Of a stretch of 44,457 nucleotides of DNA, positions 27,312 to 35,123 are shown piece by piece. The first letter of the stretch is position 1, and each line of letters opens with the position of its first letter. The stretch comes from Lewinella cohaerens DSM 23179. GTDB lineage: Bacteria; Bacteroidota; Bacteroidia; Chitinophagales; Saprospiraceae. The notes beneath the pieces were generated by a model. It searched no databases. It saw nothing but the letters and a program-made list of their open reading frames with translations, and was not told the origin of the DNA. The DNA is taken from the NCBI RefSeq assembly GCF_000379805.1, contig NZ_KB903576.1, positions 80,112 through 124,568 of the forward strand, in the 5' to 3' direction. The translations under genes and the position numbers were made by a program.

Positions 27312-27421
27312 GCGCAAAAAATAAGTTGAGCCTTCTCAGTGGTTTTTTAAATAGCTGACACGCTTAAATTGAACTGCTTAGCCGTCTGTTTAAAAAACGA
27401 AGGCTCAATTTGTTTTTGTGC
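27312..27421. repeat. 110-bp hairpin element, copy A, beside ribA
   Basis: Ends GCGCAAAAA and TTTTTGTGC are inverted. Next inside is a perfect 10-bp stem TTGAGCCTTC/GAAGGCTCAA, then an inner stem GTTTTTTAAATAG/CTGTTTAAAAAAC around a ~31-base loop containing TGACACGCTT and TGCTTAGC. A homologous element lies at 36358-36468 with the same ends and loop core. Stem bases differ between copies in pairs. The rest of the gap 27305-27598 holds the ompA-family terminator and nothing else I recognise. Confidence 0.8.
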
Positions 27422-27524
27422 TATTTTTAAAATCCCAAAGGTAAGGAAGAGAAAATTTCTAACGGGTATATCAACAAGTCTATCTGAGGATTAGTTGCAA
27501 AAAAACGTTAAGGTGGCCCAATAA

Positions 27525-27566
27525 ACAGGAATGCCCACTGAGGCTTCAGTAGGCATTCCTGTTTAG
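27525..27566 (-). terminator. Hairpin terminator after the OmpA-family gene
   Basis: AAACAGGAATGCC (27525-27537) pairs perfectly with 27554-27566, with ACTGA/TCAGT nested inside. It lies 32 bp past the stop codon. The T-run is weak. Confidence 0.6.
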
Positions 27567-27598
27567 TTATTACTAATTAGCAAAGACTGGCTGTGCTA

Positions 27599-29065
27599 TT
27601 AATAGCCATCGCTATTTCCAGGCTTCAAGCCAGTGGGGCGATCCATTTCGACGTCCGTTGGACTTGCTACTCGGAATTCTACTCTACGGTTCATATAACT
27701 GGAAGTAGATGGAACTAGTGCATCTTCTTGGCCTTTGTATTGAAGAACCAATCGGCTACGGCCGATACCGTGCTGGTTCATCAGGTGCTTAGCAACTGCA
27801 TCAGCACGTTGGTAACTCAGGTTGGAGTTATAAGATTCAGGGCCCGTTTTATCGGTGAAACCTGTAATAACCAAACGCATATCAGGATTAGCTTTCAGCA
27901 TTCGGGCCAAACTGGCAAGTGTTCCATAGTCAGAATACTTTACCGTGTAGTTGTCGGTGCCAAAGTGGATCATAGGTAAGAACCATTCCGCAACATTGTT
28001 TTTAGGCTCTGTTAGGCCATACTGGCTAAGAGCTTCATCAATCATCTCCTGAACCCGCTCTTCTGTTACACCTCCTCCTGGAGCAGTAATAGGGTTGATT
28101 ACTACACCGTCTTCGTTTACGCGTTCACCGGCACGAGGTGGGTAGTAAGGCTCTAGGTCTTTGTAATCAGCAACACCATCTTTGTCACTATCGAGGGTAC
28201 GCCCTTTGGTATCTACAGGTACGTCCGCAGGTGTGTTAGGTTCTTGGTCAACGGCATCAATAACACCATCTTGGTCGGTATCTGCTAAAGCTACATCCTG
28301 GCGTTTTTTGACATCATCAATGCTCGACATGATATCTTCTCCCAAGCTGCCCCAGTAAAGCGGCTCACTACGTGAAGCAGGATTGCCGAGATTGAAATTC
28401 ATCTGGAGACTAGTGAAATTCAAGATGTCACCAGCGATAGATTTATTGCCTTGGCTACCTTCTTTGTTTAAGCCATCCAGTAAATCAGAACGATTACCAA
28501 AAAGGCCGCTGGATTGGTGTTCAAAACCTACATTGATTTTGTTGCTTAAACGGAAAGAAATACCTGCACCAACAGTAGCATGAGGAGAAACCTCTGAAGC
28601 AATAGACCCTGTTCTAGGAATACCAGCAATATTACCAGGCGTATTGTACTCTACCACCTCAAAGAAATTTACACCTCCACCAATCATAGCGTAGAGGTTA
28701 ACTTTTTTCTTTGGGCGGTCCAGCCGTACACTGTTTAAGGAAAACACACCTAAAACGGCTGCAGAGGTATAGTTGGTCTCAAAATCCCAGGCATCACTAC
28801 CATCTTTACCCATACCATTTGCCTTGCCCATCATAAGATCCAGGCGCAAAGAGAAAAGGTAGTCTGTTGCTTTACGTAAGTGCAGGCCATATGCATAGCC
28901 AAACTCAGGGTCAATCTCACCAGCGACAAACAAATAGCCACCATTGACACCGAATTCGTACATGTCCTTAGGCTTGGAGTTTGATCCGTTTTGGGCCTGG
29001 AGGTTTACATTCCCACAAAGCAGGAGTGCTAGTCCAAGGAGAATTGTTGTAATTTTCATCTTCAT
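27599..29065 (-). CDS. OmpA-family outer-membrane/peptidoglycan-binding protein with calcium-type repeats
   Basis: This 488-residue protein starts at the ATG at 29065, which heads a signal peptide (ending LQAQ); earlier in-frame ATGs would precede it with non-signal sequence. A beta-rich N-terminal half (~30-235) looks like a small barrel. It is followed by thrombospondin-type-3-like acidic repeats (DTDQDGVIDAVDQEP, DSDKDGVADYKDLEP at ~255-310). A C-terminal OmpA domain at ~360-475 contains ITGFTDKTGPESYNSNLSYQRA and the Asp/Arg pair that binds diaminopimelate. It should tie the outer membrane to peptidoglycan. Similar proteins are abundant structural components in Bacteroidota. Confidence 0.88.
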   Translation of the reverse strand: MKMKITTILLGLALLLCGNVNLQAQNGSNSKPKDMYEFGVNGGYLFVAGEIDPEFGYAYGLHLRKATDYLFSLRLDLMMGKANGMGKDGSDAWDFETNYTSAAVLGVFSLNSVRLDRPKKKVNLYAMIGGGVNFFEVVEYNTPGNIAGIPRTGSIASEVSPHATVGAGISFRLSNKINVGFEHQSSGLFGNRSDLLDGLNKEGSQGNKSIAGDILNFTSLQMNFNLGNPASRSEPLYWGSLGEDIMSSIDDVKKRQDVALADTDQDGVIDAVDQEPNTPADVPVDTKGRTLDSDKDGVADYKDLEPYYPPRAGERVNEDGVVINPITAPGGGVTEERVQEMIDEALSQYGLTEPKNNVAEWFLPMIHFGTDNYTVKYSDYGTLASLARMLKANPDMRLVITGFTDKTGPESYNSNLSYQRADAVAKHLMNQHGIGRSRLVLQYKGQEDALVPSTSSYMNRRVEFRVASPTDVEMDRPTGLKPGNSDGY

Positions 29066-29281
29066 AGGAGTTATTTTAAAAGTCATGTTCAAGGGTTCTT
29101 GTTTTTGGGTAATAAATAGAAAAGGCCTGACCCAATAGGTCAAACCTTGTTTACGCTTGATAATGGTAAGAGTTTCACCAATCTCTGTGTAGTTTTTGGG
29201 TGGATTGTTCTATCGTGGTAAATGCAAGCTAATGCCTTTATCCTAGCAAAGATATTGTTAATTTTCCTGCTCTACCAAAAA

Positions 29282-29312
29282 TTGGGCCAGAAAAGCATTC
29301 TTTCTGGCCCAA
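29282..29312 (-). terminator. Terminator after the glutamate dehydrogenase gene
   Basis: TTGGGCCAGAAA (29282-29293) pairs perfectly with 29301-29312. Read on the minus strand, TTTTT follows the stem 10 bp past the stop codon. Confidence 0.8.
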
Positions 29313-29322
29313 AATCAGTGTT

Positions 29323-30578
29323 TTAGGAAGTTGCAGCTGCTTTTTTATCTGGTAATAATTGTTCCAGGGCTATATTTAAGGCCGTCATAGAGATGCCTAC
29401 GGGTAAGGAGGATCTTTCCTGAACCCTGCTCAGTGCCTTACGTATGGTAGCTGAAACATCGCTGAAAATAGCCTGATCTGTTACTTCAATATCAGGCTGC
29501 ATCAAATAGGCAAATACGCGTGCCATTCCACAATTAGCAATAAAATCAGGAATTAAAGCAATTTCCTGATCAAGGCGGGTGGCTGTAGGGCCGAAGAAAA
29601 TACCATCATCAATAAAAGGAACATTGGCACCACAGCCAATTACCTCAAGGCCACCTGCTTGCATCATTGCTACCTGCTCTGGCGTTACGAGTTTAGATGC
29701 TGCACCGGGAACAAATATATCAGCACCTAGTGACCAGATCTGCTGGTTGACCTCGTCAAAAGGTAGCATATTGACGGACTCTAGTGCATTACCTGATTTA
29801 TCAATAAATAAGGTTTTTATTTCTTCGACACCGAGCCCTTCAGGGGCAATGATACCACCTTCTCTATCAATGATACCTACAATTTTTACACCTTGTAGCG
29901 TCAGGTAAGATGCTGCTGTAGCGGCTACATTGCCCCAGCCCTGAATAATGGCCGTTTTCCGGCTGCAGTACCTTGATGGTAGAGGTCATAAAAATGGCGT
30001 ATAGATTCCGCAACGCCGTAACCAGTAATCAGGTCAGCTACCGCAAATTTTTTAGGACCATCAGGAACGTACTCCGCATCTTCTACAATTTTGGCACAAC
30101 CATAGCGCAACTGTCCAATGATATTAATTTTATCACCTTTGCTGCTGTTTAAGTGGCCATTGACAATTCCTTCCTGAGGGTGCCAAAGGCCTAAATCCTC
30201 GGTAATAGGAATAACGTCCTTTAGTTCATCTACATTGAGGTCGCCTCCTGTGCCATAATAATTTTTAAGAATAGGAAGCACCGCTTTATACCACCGCTCT
30301 AGGACCTCATGGCGACGTGGGTCTTTGGGATCAAAATTGATGCCGGATTTGGCACCTCCAATACTCGGTCCAGCTACGGAAAATTTTATTTCCATTACTT
30401 TGGCAAGTGATTCGACCTCTGATTTTGTGAGCCCCTTGCGCATCCTTGTACCTCCTCCAGCGGCGCCGTTACGAAGGCTGTTGATCACAATCCAGCCCTC
30501 AGCCCCGGTGGGCTCATCGTACCATTCAAAAACGATCTCTGGGCGTTTCTGCCGATACAATTGTAATAAATCTTCCAT
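29323..30578 (-). pseudogene. Glu/Leu/Phe/Val (glutamate) dehydrogenase, interrupted by a one-base frameshift
   Basis: The frame starting at the ATG at 30578 gives the catalytic half: Lys65 and Lys77 of MEIKFSVAGPSIGGAKSGI and the GTGGDLNVDELKDV segment. It then shifts and stops at 29925. The other frame continues the enzyme directly (KTAIIQGWGNVAATAA, then IFVPGAASKLV and a normal C-terminus). The break falls at an A4 run on the coding strand (29955-29958 on +), just before the Rossmann GxGxxx motif. Inserting one A would restore a ~418-residue enzyme of normal length. All other parts look intact, so a sequencing or assembly error, a very recent mutation and slippage at the A-run are all possible. 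The intact enzyme links glutamate or branched amino acids to 2-oxoacids using NAD(P). Confidence 0.85.
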
Positions 30579-30719
30579 GGTTTGGTTCTGTTTGGTAATA
30601 CTTGCTAAGGCAAGTAATTTTTGGCGCAGCAAATATAGGAAATTGGAATAATAATGCCTTAAAAGTGAACAAAGCGCTGCCATTTTCCTATTTTCGGCGC
30701 ATAACCTATTCGAGAAAGA

Positions 30720-31814
30720 ATGTTTGATCACTGGCTGGAGCCTACCACTAAGATTGCGACTTCTGCTGCGCCCCATAGCTGGGCCAAGAATATCTCTTTC
30801 TATCAAGGAGGGAAAGGTAACCTGAGTTCCAAGCAATGCGTGCTTATCGGTCTGGACGCAACGGCTGCTGATGCCGTGCGAGAAGCGCTCTATCCGATGA
30901 GTTGGGCCTTCGGGGACCTTGGGTTTACAGATTTGGGGAACTTACGTAAGACCAACGAGGATTTTGTCATTCCCTTGTTACGAGAGGTAATGGACAGTCA
31001 ATTGTTTCCCATTCTGATAGGTGGTAACCCCAATCTTTTTTATTCGCAGTTTCAATCATTTTTAAACCTGCGCGACTTGGTGAGTATTGCATTGATCGAC
31101 GAGCAGGTGCCTATCAGTACGGATTGGAAAAAGTCTTCGACTAAGTATCTCAATCATTTGTTTCGGCACAGGCAGGAGAGTGTATTTCATCTCAGTCTCA
31201 TTGGAGCACAGGCGCATTTTACAGATCCTGCAATTATTGACTGGCTTGAAGAGCAGCATTATGAATACCTCCGTTTGGGGCAAGCGCGAGAAAACCTCGC
31301 GGAAGTGGAACCCCAACTAAGGGACGCCGATATCATTGCCCTTCACTTGGATGCGCTAAAACAATCGGAGGCTCCCGGGCAGTTGAACCCAAGCCCCAGC
31401 GGTTTCTTTCTGGAAGAGGCCGCTCAACTCTGCCGTTACGCAGGAATGAGTGATAAGCTGCGGTCCTTTGGTATTTATGGTGTCGATAATAGTTCTAAAA
31501 GAAAATTAGCTCCTACTGCACAGGCTGTAGCCCAACTGGTCTGGTATTTTACGGAAGGTTACTATCAACGGCTGGGTGATTATCCCGTTACCAACAAGGG
31601 CCTCACAGAATATGTTGTCGACTGGAAAGGACAGGACGAAAAACTTACTTTTTGGAAGAGCCCTCGGAGTGGCCGCTGGTGGTTGCAAGTACCTGCCAAA
31701 ACGAGCCGCAAGCAGCAACGCCACCGGCTGATTCCATGTAGTTATTCCGATTATAAAAAAGCCATCCAGCAAGAATTGCCAGATCGACTTTGGAATGCTT
31801 TTCGGCGGTTTTAG
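30720..31814 (+). CDS. Arginase-fold protein with degenerate metal site
   Basis: The 364-residue protein resembles the arginase/formimidoylglutamase family of Bacteroidota (SWAFGDLGF, FPILIGGNPNLFYSQ, LVSIALIDEQ, DIIALHLDAL, PGQLNPSPSGFFLEEA). In active ureohydrolases these regions carry GGxH, DAHxD and DxDxxDP, which bind two Mn ions. Here the His is replaced in GGNPN, the central DAHxD motif reads IDEQV, and only part of the third motif survives. Catalysis is therefore unlikely, and a binding or scaffold role is inferred. It is divergent from the glutamate dehydrogenase gene (141-bp gap) and converges on murF. It could still be annotated as formimidoylglutamase by homology. Confidence 0.75.
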   Translation: MFDHWLEPTTKIATSAAPHSWAKNISFYQGGKGNLSSKQCVLIGLDATAADAVREALYPMSWAFGDLGFTDLGNLRKTNEDFVIPLLREVMDSQLFPILIGGNPNLFYSQFQSFLNLRDLVSIALIDEQVPISTDWKKSSTKYLNHLFRHRQESVFHLSLIGAQAHFTDPAIIDWLEEQHYEYLRLGQARENLAEVEPQLRDADIIALHLDALKQSEAPGQLNPSPSGFFLEEAAQLCRYAGMSDKLRSFGIYGVDNSSKRKLAPTAQAVAQLVWYFTEGYYQRLGDYPVTNKGLTEYVVDWKGQDEKLTFWKSPRSGRWWLQVPAKTSRKQQRHRLIPCSYSDYKKAIQQELPDRLWNAFRRF

Positions 31815-31834
31815 CACTGGACCGTAGGAGGGGT

Positions 31835-31858
31835 AAACCAAAAGATTGGTTAACTGGT
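31835..31858. repeat. 24-mer shared with the 17273-17296 terminator
   Basis: The segment matches 17273-17296 at 23 of 24 bases and contains AACCAA/TTGGTT and GTTAAC palindromes. As in the first copy, it lies just past a plus-strand stop codon and before a converging gene, but the second stem arm is missing here. Confidence 0.5.
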
Positions 31859-31866
31859 TAAAACGC

Positions 31867-33189
31867 TTACTGCTCCAGCAGCAGCTCCAGTTTCATCCCT
31901 CGTGATCCCTTGATTAGCAATTCTGTCCCTGCAAGTGCCGACCAATCCAAAGCATTGCTAACCTCTTGTGCACTGAGGAAATGAGGGAGGCCCAGTTCTT
32001 TGGCAGCGGCAGCAAATAGTGGCCCTACTAGCGTAATATTTGCAAAAGCGAGGGACTGTGCCAATTGAGCAATGTCTAGATGTTCTGTTGCTGCTGTTTG
32101 ACCTAGCTCCAGCATATCTCCTAAAATGACCGTCTGAGGCCCTTTGGCTTCCGCTGCGAAATTCTGTAGCGCGGCTCGCATACTAGAAGGGTTCGCATTA
32201 TAAGCATCTAGATAAATACCAACTTCTTTATGCTCCAGTCGCTGTGAGCGATTATTAGAGGGGACATATTCGGCAATACCTTCCACGATTAAGTGAGAAG
32301 AAACTTTGAAATACTTGCCTACGGCAATTGCCGTCATGATATTTTGCAAGTTGTGCCGACCAGAGAGAGAACTTTCTACGGTACGAATATTGCCATCAGG
32401 CTTAAGGAATGAAACCTTAACTTTTGGAACCAGTTGGTCTAGTCGGATTTCATAGAAAGGGGTCGTAGGGTCTGGCGTTGTGCTAAGGCAATAGTCAATT
32501 TTTCGGTTGACACCATGCTGGATTGCTAAGTCTTCAAGATAATCTTCTTCAAGATTGATAAAAGCGACCCTTTGGTGAGTAGCGAGGTAGGTATACAATT
32601 CAGATTTTCCTTTTTTCACACCTTCAATTCCTCCAAAGCCTTCCAGGTGGGCTTTGCCAATATTTGTGATTAGGCCGTGAGTAGGTTCTGCTATCTCGCA
32701 AAGTTCAGCGATTTCCCCCTGATGGTTGGCCCCCATTTCTATAACCGCAATTTCGGTGGTCAAAGGCATGGCCAGCAGGGTGAGTGGTACTCCAATATGA
32801 TTGTTGAAATTACCTTGTGTGAAGTGTGTCTGGTGAGCTTTACTCAAAACAGCGGCTACCAGTTCTTTGGTAGTAGTTTTTCCATTACTGCCAGTAATGG
32901 CTACAATAGGAATATTTAACTGTTGCCGGTAGGCGCGAGCCAGGTTCTGAAGCGCCAATAGCGTGTCTTCTACCAGTAGATAACGTTCGTCTATTATGAT
33001 TGATGAATCATCAACGACAACAAAAGCAGCCCCATCCTTCAGGGCTTGAGCGGCAAATCGGTTGCCATCAAAATTATCCCCCTTTAGGGCAAAAAACAGA
33101 TCACCTTCCAACAACTTTCGCGTGTCAGTACAGACCCGCTGGCATTTTGAAAAATGCTGCAATAAGGTAGCTACCGTGGTGTAAGCCAT
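31867..33189 (-). CDS. murF: UDP-N-acetylmuramoyl-tripeptide--D-alanyl-D-alanine ligase
   Basis: The 440-residue cytosolic enzyme adds D-Ala-D-Ala to UDP-MurNAc-tripeptide, completing the peptidoglycan precursor. Visible are the N-terminal uridine domain with DTRKLLEGDLFFALKGDNFDG, the ATP loop ITGSNGKTTTKE (~98-109), and TQGNFNNHIGVPLTLL, typical of MurF. IEMGANHQGEI, SGRHNLQNIMTAIAVG and the C-terminal DAYNANPSSM and LGDMLELG follow. It lies where gldL would be expected downstream of gldK, but a terminator and ~300 bp separate it from gldK, so it is an independent unit. Confidence 0.95.
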   Translation of the reverse strand: MAYTTVATLLQHFSKCQRVCTDTRKLLEGDLFFALKGDNFDGNRFAAQALKDGAAFVVVDDSSIIIDERYLLVEDTLLALQNLARAYRQQLNIPIVAITGSNGKTTTKELVAAVLSKAHQTHFTQGNFNNHIGVPLTLLAMPLTTEIAVIEMGANHQGEIAELCEIAEPTHGLITNIGKAHLEGFGGIEGVKKGKSELYTYLATHQRVAFINLEEDYLEDLAIQHGVNRKIDYCLSTTPDPTTPFYEIRLDQLVPKVKVSFLKPDGNIRTVESSLSGRHNLQNIMTAIAVGKYFKVSSHLIVEGIAEYVPSNNRSQRLEHKEVGIYLDAYNANPSSMRAALQNFAAEAKGPQTVILGDMLELGQTAATEHLDIAQLAQSLAFANITLVGPLFAAAAKELGLPHFLSAQEVSNALDWSALAGTELLIKGSRGMKLELLLEQ

Positions 33190-33306
33190 AAATATCGACA
33201 GAAGTAGGCTGGAGCCTTTAGCACCAGCGCTGTGAAGAATAAATCAAAAGGCTTATTCTGTTGGGGCAGGTTGGTGGAGAAATTGATGCATTATCGACCA
33301 CGCGAA

Positions 33307-33352
33307 GCTTTTTTTGAGGAGCCTAGCCTTAGCTAAGTGACTCAAAAAAGGC
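33307..33352. other. Hairpin in the 307-bp murF-gldK gap
   Basis: GCTTTTTTTGAG (33307-33318) pairs with CTCAAAAAAGGC (33341-33352) with one T-G pair. The loop contains the palindrome CTTAGCTAAG (33328-33337). The gap 33190-33496 otherwise contains the gldK terminator and the murF promoter region, and no gene. It could be a weak relative of the 27312 and 36358 hairpins, but the ends do not match. Confidence 0.35.
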
Positions 33353-33426
33353 ACAGTGTGGGAAAATAAGGTGCGATTTATCCCCGACATGATCCCAGCA
33401 GAACAAGTCTAAAAGCTCAAATATAA

Positions 33427-33465
33427 CAGAAAAGCCATTCTGCAGTGAGCAGAATGGCTTTTCTG
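33427..33465. terminator. Strong bidirectional-type hairpin after gldK
   Basis: CAGAAAAGCCATTCTGC (33427-33443) pairs perfectly over 17 bp with 33449-33465, loop AGTGA. It lies 31 bp past the gldK stop codon and closes the porP-gldK transcript. Confidence 0.8.
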
Positions 33466-33496
33466 AAATTAATTTTTCAGCGGAGCTGGAAAATTT

Positions 33497-34993
33497 CTAA
33501 CGACGACGGCTACTCCGTTTCGTCTTAAAGAAGTGTCCACTTTCCGTTTCGTTATCCGTTGGTGCACCCATCCGGATCATCGCACAACGGAAACCAATAG
33601 CACGGTCACCTTTGTTTTCGTCTTTGAAACGACGCGTACCTGGAGTCAACCAGTAAGCACGGTCAGACCAAGAACCACCTTTGTAAACACGAGCTTCGTC
33701 ACTGATCAGCGTATGACGACCATAGTCGTAGTAAGCTTCAGACTGCTGGTCACCATCAAGGAAGTTGTAAGCCATACCAACTTTGTAGTTCTCACGGTCA
33801 GCTGCTTCTTCGTCCTCTACGTAGCGGTAGCGAAGGCGGCCAAGGCTGTCTTTTTCAATAGGACGACCATCTTCATCCAACTCTAAGTGCTGGAACTTAT
33901 TACCACGGTATGGGTTCATGTCGTGGTTGTCAGCATCTACCAAGTCAGTGGTTGTTAATGGACGATAGAGATCAAGTACCCATTCGTTTACGTTACCAGC
34001 CATGTTGTACAGACCGAAGTCGTTAGGCAGGTAGGCACGTACAGGTGCTGTAGGACAGGCATTATCGTTCAAGCGACCGGCAACACCCATGTAATCACCA
34101 CGACCACGCTTAAAGTTGGCCTGGATGTAACCTTGGTAGCGATCACGTTTCTGATAGCGAACAGAAGATCCACTCCAAGGATAGACACGACGATCAGTAT
34201 ATAATTCGTCTTTTTCGTTTTCCTGAAGACCGATCAAGGCTAAAGAAGCATACTCCCATTCCGCTTCTGTAGGAAGGCGGTATTCTGGTAGCACAATACC
34301 ATCTTCGAAACGAACAGGTCTTTCACCTCCCGTTTGTAAATCTTTGAGGTTCTTGCGAACATCTCCCTGGTACTGACCTACAAGATAAGCTTGGGTGTTG
34401 AAGTTGTCTTCATCCTTTTGCTCCATGTTAGGATTAAGGATACCGCGTTCGATGAGGATAGCCTCATTCACACGGTCAGAACGCCACTTACAGAACTCAT
34501 TAGCCTGAATCCAACTTACACCAACGACTGGATAGTCGTCATAAGAAGGGTGACGGAAATAAGTTTCTACCAGTGGTTCGTTGAAAGATAATTCATCACG
34601 CCATACTAGCGTGTCAGGTAAACCATTGAGGTAAACTTCCGGATAGCTTTCTCCAAAGACTCTCTTGGTCCAATAGAGGTATTCGCGGTAGTTGTGGTTG
34701 GATATTTCAGTTTCATCCATGTAGAAAGAGGAAACCGTAACACGACGAGGCGTATTGTCCCAGTCAAAAGTTACGTCCGCTTCGGTATTACCCATTACAA
34801 AAGTACCACCAGGGATTAATACCAGATTTGGTCCCGTAGGTTGTCCTTCATAATCGAGATTTTTCTCGAAGCCACCCCATTTGGTGTCATTGAAATTCCA
34901 GCCGGTGACGTCCGAGGATTCTTTCTTTCCACACGAACTAAACACCAACGTGAGGCCCATAGCGATGGAGCCCAATTTTAACAGATTTTTCAT
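33497..34993 (-). CDS. gldK: T9SS ring lipoprotein GldK/PorK
   Basis: This 498-residue lipoprotein starts at the ATG at 34993. The signal peptide ends in a lipobox with Cys21 (LVFSSC). The body is an FGE-sulfatase (SUMF1-like) fold: VLIPGGTFVMGNTEADV, VSSFYMDETEISNHNYREY, YPVVGVSWIQANEFCKW, YRLPTEAEWEYA, GNVNEWVLDLYR, VYKGGSWSDRAYWL and GFRCAMI. GldK with GldN forms the large periplasmic ring under the outer membrane in T9SS. The Cys residues needed for formylglycine activity are not evident, as is usual for GldK. It follows the porP-type gene by 130 bp, the order known from Porphyromonas (porP-porK). GldL, GldM and GldN do not follow. Confidence 0.92.
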   Translation of the reverse strand: MKNLLKLGSIAMGLTLVFSSCGKKESSDVTGWNFNDTKWGGFEKNLDYEGQPTGPNLVLIPGGTFVMGNTEADVTFDWDNTPRRVTVSSFYMDETEISNHNYREYLYWTKRVFGESYPEVYLNGLPDTLVWRDELSFNEPLVETYFRHPSYDDYPVVGVSWIQANEFCKWRSDRVNEAILIERGILNPNMEQKDEDNFNTQAYLVGQYQGDVRKNLKDLQTGGERPVRFEDGIVLPEYRLPTEAEWEYASLALIGLQENEKDELYTDRRVYPWSGSSVRYQKRDRYQGYIQANFKRGRGDYMGVAGRLNDNACPTAPVRAYLPNDFGLYNMAGNVNEWVLDLYRPLTTTDLVDADNHDMNPYRGNKFQHLELDEDGRPIEKDSLGRLRYRYVEDEEAADRENYKVGMAYNFLDGDQQSEAYYDYGRHTLISDEARVYKGGSWSDRAYWLTPGTRRFKDENKGDRAIGFRCAMIRMGAPTDNETESGHFFKTKRSSRRR

Positions 34994-35123
34994 TCCCTTT
35001 ACCGAGTTAATTTTGCGAATCGACCAACAAATATAGGAGAAAAACGGTAGCCAGCTAACGTCCTCCGCAATCCTTGGACACAAAAATGCGAACTTTAACA
35101 TTTATACTAGTCAACAAGCTTCT

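Noticed and set aside
27305-27421. FMN riboswitch upstream of ribA
   Set aside because: No AGGGCAGGGTGAAATTCCC-like core is present; the structure belongs to a repeat also found upstream of porU.
33307-33352. Third copy of the GCGCAAAAA hairpin element
   Set aside because: It has a T-rich stem and a CTTAGC core but neither conserved end, so relatedness is not supported.
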